Source: Caulobacter sp. B11 (GTDB lineage Bacteria; Pseudomonadota; Alphaproteobacteria; Caulobacterales; Caulobacteraceae). From it: a stretch of 10,421 nt of DNA. The position numbers and the translations under genes were made by a program. The DNA lies in assembly GCF_002737765.1 (NCBI RefSeq), contig NZ_PEGG01000052.1, positions 1 to 10,421 of the forward strand. The letters run 5' to 3'. Shown here piece after piece: positions 6,160 to 10,421 of this stretch. The notes under the pieces are model-generated. The model did no database searches, was not told the origin of the DNA, and saw only the letters and a program-made list of their open reading frames with translations. Numbering within the stretch: position 1 is the first letter of the stretch; every line of letters starts with the position of its first letter.

Positions 6160-6930
6160 CTAGTCCAGCGGCTGGAGGTCCGGCGCGATCCAGCCGCGCC
6201 GGGCCGCGACGCTGAACAGCCGCTCGCGCGACCAGAAGCTCAGCGGCCAGGCCTTGTCGCCCATCGGGGAGGCCAGCAGGCGGGCGACGGCGGCGCTGTC
6301 GGAGATCCCGGGCGGCAGGGTCGCGACGAAGGCGCGGATGGCGGCCAGATAGGCCTGGGTGATGGTCTCGTGATAGCCGCCGGCGTCGTCATTCACCCCG
6401 CCGACCGCGACATTGTAGGTCTGGATGATGCCCGGCAGGTCGCGCTCAAGGCCGGCGTCGCGGGTGCGGACCAGCCGCAGGGTGGCGGCCAGGTGAGCGG
6501 CGTGGGTCCACTGCGCCTTGGGCAGGGAGCGGTCCAGCAGGCCCTCGGTCAGGGCGGCGATTTGGGCGTCGGTGTAGGGGGCGGGTGGTGATTCTAGGCG
6601 GGCAAGTTCGGCCTGAACCGCAGCATCCAGGTCGCCCAGAAAGCTGCGGACCGTGGTCCAGACGATCCGTTGCTCAACACCTTCATACTCGTGGCGATAG
6701 ATGTTCCCGGCCGCCCGGATGCTGCGCCAGTCGATCGCGGGATGGCGCGCGGTGAGGTCATCGGGCAACCGGCGGCAAGCCTCGGAAATGATCTCCAGGC
6801 AGCGCGTGGCGGCGTAGAAGGCGATGCGGTCGTGTTCGAAGTCGCTGGCCGACCGGTCACCGACGATCTGGCGGGCGAAGGCGATACTGTCGCGAATATG
6901 CAGCAGGACCGCCTCGGTCCTAGAAGGCAT
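6160..6930 (-). CDS. HepT-like HEPN protein fused to a conserved C-terminal domain
   Basis: This single 256-aa frame has two parts. Residues 1-113 are HepT-like (DUF86, HEPN fold): TEAVLLHIRDSIAFARQIV, DFEHDRIAFYAATRCLEIISEA and WRSIRAAGNIYRHEYEGV (68-85). HepT proteins are RNases or toxins neutralised when a partner MNT enzyme adenylylates the tyrosine of the HxY motif; here H80 and Y82 are present. The usual RNxxxH reads GNIYRH, so the first catalytic arginine is a glycine. Residues 118-256 resemble a family I know only as a stand-alone hypothetical protein, with WTHAAHLAATLRLV (141-154), YNVAVGG (172-178), GGYHETITQAYLAAI (184-198) and SRERLFSVAARRGWIAPDL (234-252). Its histidines could be catalytic or bind metal, but I cannot assign a function. 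The ATG overlaps the MNT gene by 11 nt, so the pair is co-translated. Confidence 0.85.
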   Translation of the reverse strand: MPSRTEAVLLHIRDSIAFARQIVGDRSASDFEHDRIAFYAATRCLEIISEACRRLPDDLTARHPAIDWRSIRAAGNIYRHEYEGVEQRIVWTTVRSFLGDLDAAVQAELARLESPPAPYTDAQIAALTEGLLDRSLPKAQWTHAAHLAATLRLVRTRDAGLERDLPGIIQTYNVAVGGVNDDAGGYHETITQAYLAAIRAFVATLPPGISDSAAVARLLASPMGDKAWPLSFWSRERLFSVAARRGWIAPDLQPLD

Positions 6931-7216
6931 AGAGCGCTTCCCGCTCGACCGTCGGACGGATGTGACGGTTCAGGCCGTTGCGGCTGACCACGTCGACGCG
7001 TTCGCCGAAGAAGCCCTGGATCAGGTCCTTCAGGCGGGCATAGGCCCAGACGCTGATCGCGGCGTCGGGTGCGAATTCGACCATCACATCAATGTCGCTG
7101 CCGGGGCGGGCCTCGTCCCGCGCGACCGATCCGAACAGCGCCGCGCGCGCCACGCCCTGCTGGCGCAGTTCGCCTTCGTGACGCCTCAGGATCTGCAGGG
7201 CTTCGTCGCGGGTCAT
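6920..7216 (-). CDS. MNT-domain nucleotidyltransferase (MntA-type antitoxin)
   Basis: This 98-aa minimal nucleotidyltransferase belongs to the DNA polymerase beta superfamily. The signature is intact: GS at 29-30 in LFGSVARDEARPGSDIDVMV, the Mg2+ aspartates D41 and D43, and a third acidic residue D75 in ERVDVVS. MntA-type proteins neutralise HepT by adding AMP to its HxY tyrosine. The gene lies directly upstream of the HepT-like gene and overlaps it by 11 nt, the usual toxin-antitoxin arrangement. The ATG at 7216 has no Shine-Dalgarno, but a promoter-like -10 element ends 6 nt before it, so a leaderless message is likely. The family is certain; the antitoxin role is inferred from the pair. 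Confidence 0.92.
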   Translation of the reverse strand: MTRDEALQILRRHEGELRQQGVARAALFGSVARDEARPGSDIDVMVEFAPDAAISVWAYARLKDLIQGFFGERVDVVSRNGLNRHIRPTVEREALYAF

Positions 7217-7222
7217 GGGGAA

Positions 7223-7251
7223 AGGATAGCAGAAACGCCCCGCCCCGTCAC
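7223..7251 (-). promoter_or_regulatory. candidate promoter of the MNT-HepT pair, leaderless
   Basis: On the minus strand GTGACG (7251-7246) and TATCCT (7228-7223) are 17 nt apart. The -35 side fits the TTGACG-type element of Caulobacter housekeeping promoters at 5 of 6 bases, and the -10 side begins within GCTA. The -10 element ends 6 nt before the MNT start codon, placing +1 at about the ATG. The -35 element overlaps the stop codon of the preceding gene. Confidence 0.4.
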
Positions 7252-7526
7252 AATCGCCCCCGCCGCCCGCCCTTCAGGCGGTCCAGGGCGCGCGGCGCCG
7301 GGTCGATCGGGACCGCGGCGGGGCCCGGGACGGGCTTGAGGCCGGCCATGGCCACGATCTTGCGGACCACGGCGGCGATCTCGCCGCAGGCCTTGGCCTT
7401 GTCGCGGGCCTTGCGGACGGCGAGCGGGTTGTCGCTGTCCTCGATGGTTTTCCAGGCCGCGTCGATGGCGGCCATCAGCTTGGCTTGCAGGGCCTGGGAC
7501 CAGGGGATGATCGAGATCTGGGTCAT
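7248..7526 (-). CDS. 92-aa hypothetical protein
   Basis: I do not recognise the family. Residues 1-62 look helical and amphipathic (WSQALQAKLMAAIDAAWKTIE, then PLAVRKARDKAKACGEIAAVVRKIVAMAG). A proline-rich linker follows (65-77) and then a basic end, RALDRLKGGRRGRL. The basic tail and helical region could bind nucleic acid, but no named motif is visible. The ATG at 7526 lacks a clear Shine-Dalgarno. G+C content and codon use match the neighbours. The gene lies between the repeat elements and the MNT-HepT pair and has no overlap that ties it to either. Confidence 0.6.
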   Translation of the reverse strand: MTQISIIPWSQALQAKLMAAIDAAWKTIEDSDNPLAVRKARDKAKACGEIAAVVRKIVAMAGLKPVPGPAAVPIDPAPRALDRLKGGRRGRL

Positions 7527-7637
7527 GGCCAGATCATGCGGCCGGTTCGGGCGGCGGGGATAAGAAACGTGCGTTTTTGTTTAGGGAGTTGAATTTGTTG
7601 AGGTTTGATTTTGGAGGGGCGGGGATTGAGGCGAGCG

Positions 7638-7685
7638 GATCCTCCCCCTGATGGGGGAGGTGGCCCGGAGGGCCGGAGGGGGACG
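7638..7685 (+). repeat. palindromic intergenic element, copy 1
   Basis: The element has two stem-loops. The first is CCTCCCCC/GGGGGAGG with a TGAT loop (7641-7660). The second is GGCCC/GGGCC with a GGA loop. It ends in CGGAGGGGGACG. The opposite-strand copy at 7704-7753 has the same layout. Elements of this type are common between genes in Caulobacterales; this attribution is from memory, not a search. Confidence 0.8.
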
Positions 7686-7703
7686 TGATCCCACGCCGGC
7701 CGA

Positions 7704-7753
7704 CTTCCCCCTCCGTCGGCTTCGCCGACACCTCCCCCGTCAGGGGGAGGATC
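7704..7753 (-). repeat. palindromic intergenic element, copy 2 (inverted)
   Basis: Read on the minus strand, the 8-bp stem CCTCCCCC/GGGGGAGG has a TGAC loop. It is followed by GTCGGC/GCCGAC with a GAA loop and the tail CGGAGGGGGAAG. Outside the inner stem it matches copy 1 almost base for base. Lying 40 nt after the carB stop, it may help end or stabilise the carB message. The two copies, 18 nt apart, can also pair with each other into one long hairpin. Confidence 0.8.
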
Positions 7754-7777
7754 TCTACCGGCCGACTCGACCAGCCC

Positions 7778-7786
7778 TGTGGATAA
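7778..7786 (-). promoter_or_regulatory. perfect DnaA box behind carB
   Basis: The minus strand reads TTATCCACA, the exact consensus DnaA box, 6 nt beyond the carB stop codon. No second consensus box was seen in the window. It could bind DnaA as a regulatory or titration site, or be a chance match; a 9-mer is expected rarely in DNA of this high G+C content. Confidence 0.6.
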
Positions 7787-7792
7787 CTTCCG

Positions 7793-10421
<2,629 letters not shown>

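Noticed and set aside
7565..7576. AAACGTGCGTTT followed by T residues as a plus-strand terminator
   Set aside because: The stem is only four to five pairs with a minimal loop, and no plus-strand gene ends there.

Overview
The window is about 70% G+C. It looks like the chromosome of an alphaproteobacterium close to Caulobacter or Phenylobacterium. The codon bias, the CarB, GreA and ELM1 sequences, a palindromic intergenic element of the type common in Caulobacterales, and several apparently leaderless genes all fit this. Taxonomy is inferred from sequence style, not from a search. Every supported gene lies on the minus strand, so transcription runs from high to low coordinates. The long plus-strand reading frames are GC-driven shadows.

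In transcription order the window begins inside carB (large subunit of carbamoyl-phosphate synthase; its 5' end is beyond base 10421). Just after carB come a perfect-consensus DnaA box and a pair of inverted palindromic repeat elements. Next is a small unrecognised gene (7248-7526). It is followed by a MNT nucleotidyltransferase/HepT HEPN pair of the toxin-antitoxin type (7216-6160), in which the HepT protein carries an unrelated C-terminal domain. A glutathione S-transferase gene follows (6087-5425).

The middle holds a two-gene chemoreceptor operon. A small secreted protein (5284-4934) overlaps by ATGA a methyl-accepting chemotaxis protein (4937-3258) whose sensor is a multi-helix membrane domain with almost no periplasmic part. 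A very strong hairpin (3189-3223) closes this operon. It is followed by greA (3088-2615) and a gene of the mitochondrial-fission ELM1 family (about 2527-1541).

The low-coordinate end is a tightly packed unit: two small membrane proteins (75 and 31 aa), a SpsF-type cytidylyltransferase homologue with altered active-site motifs, and a PseG/SpsG-type nucleotide-sugar hydrolase cut by the window edge. The last two overlap by ATGA. This unit suggests nonulosonic (pseudaminic-acid-like) sugar metabolism, as used for flagellin or surface glycosylation, possibly membrane-associated.

The best leads are the HepT fusion, the degenerate cytidylyltransferase, the secreted protein coupled to the chemoreceptor, the repeat pair whose inner stem differs in sequence but not in structure, and the solitary DnaA box behind carB. 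There is no tRNA, rRNA, CRISPR array or insertion sequence. No gene-free stretch exceeds 300 bases; the longest is 7527-7792, which holds the repeats and the DnaA box.
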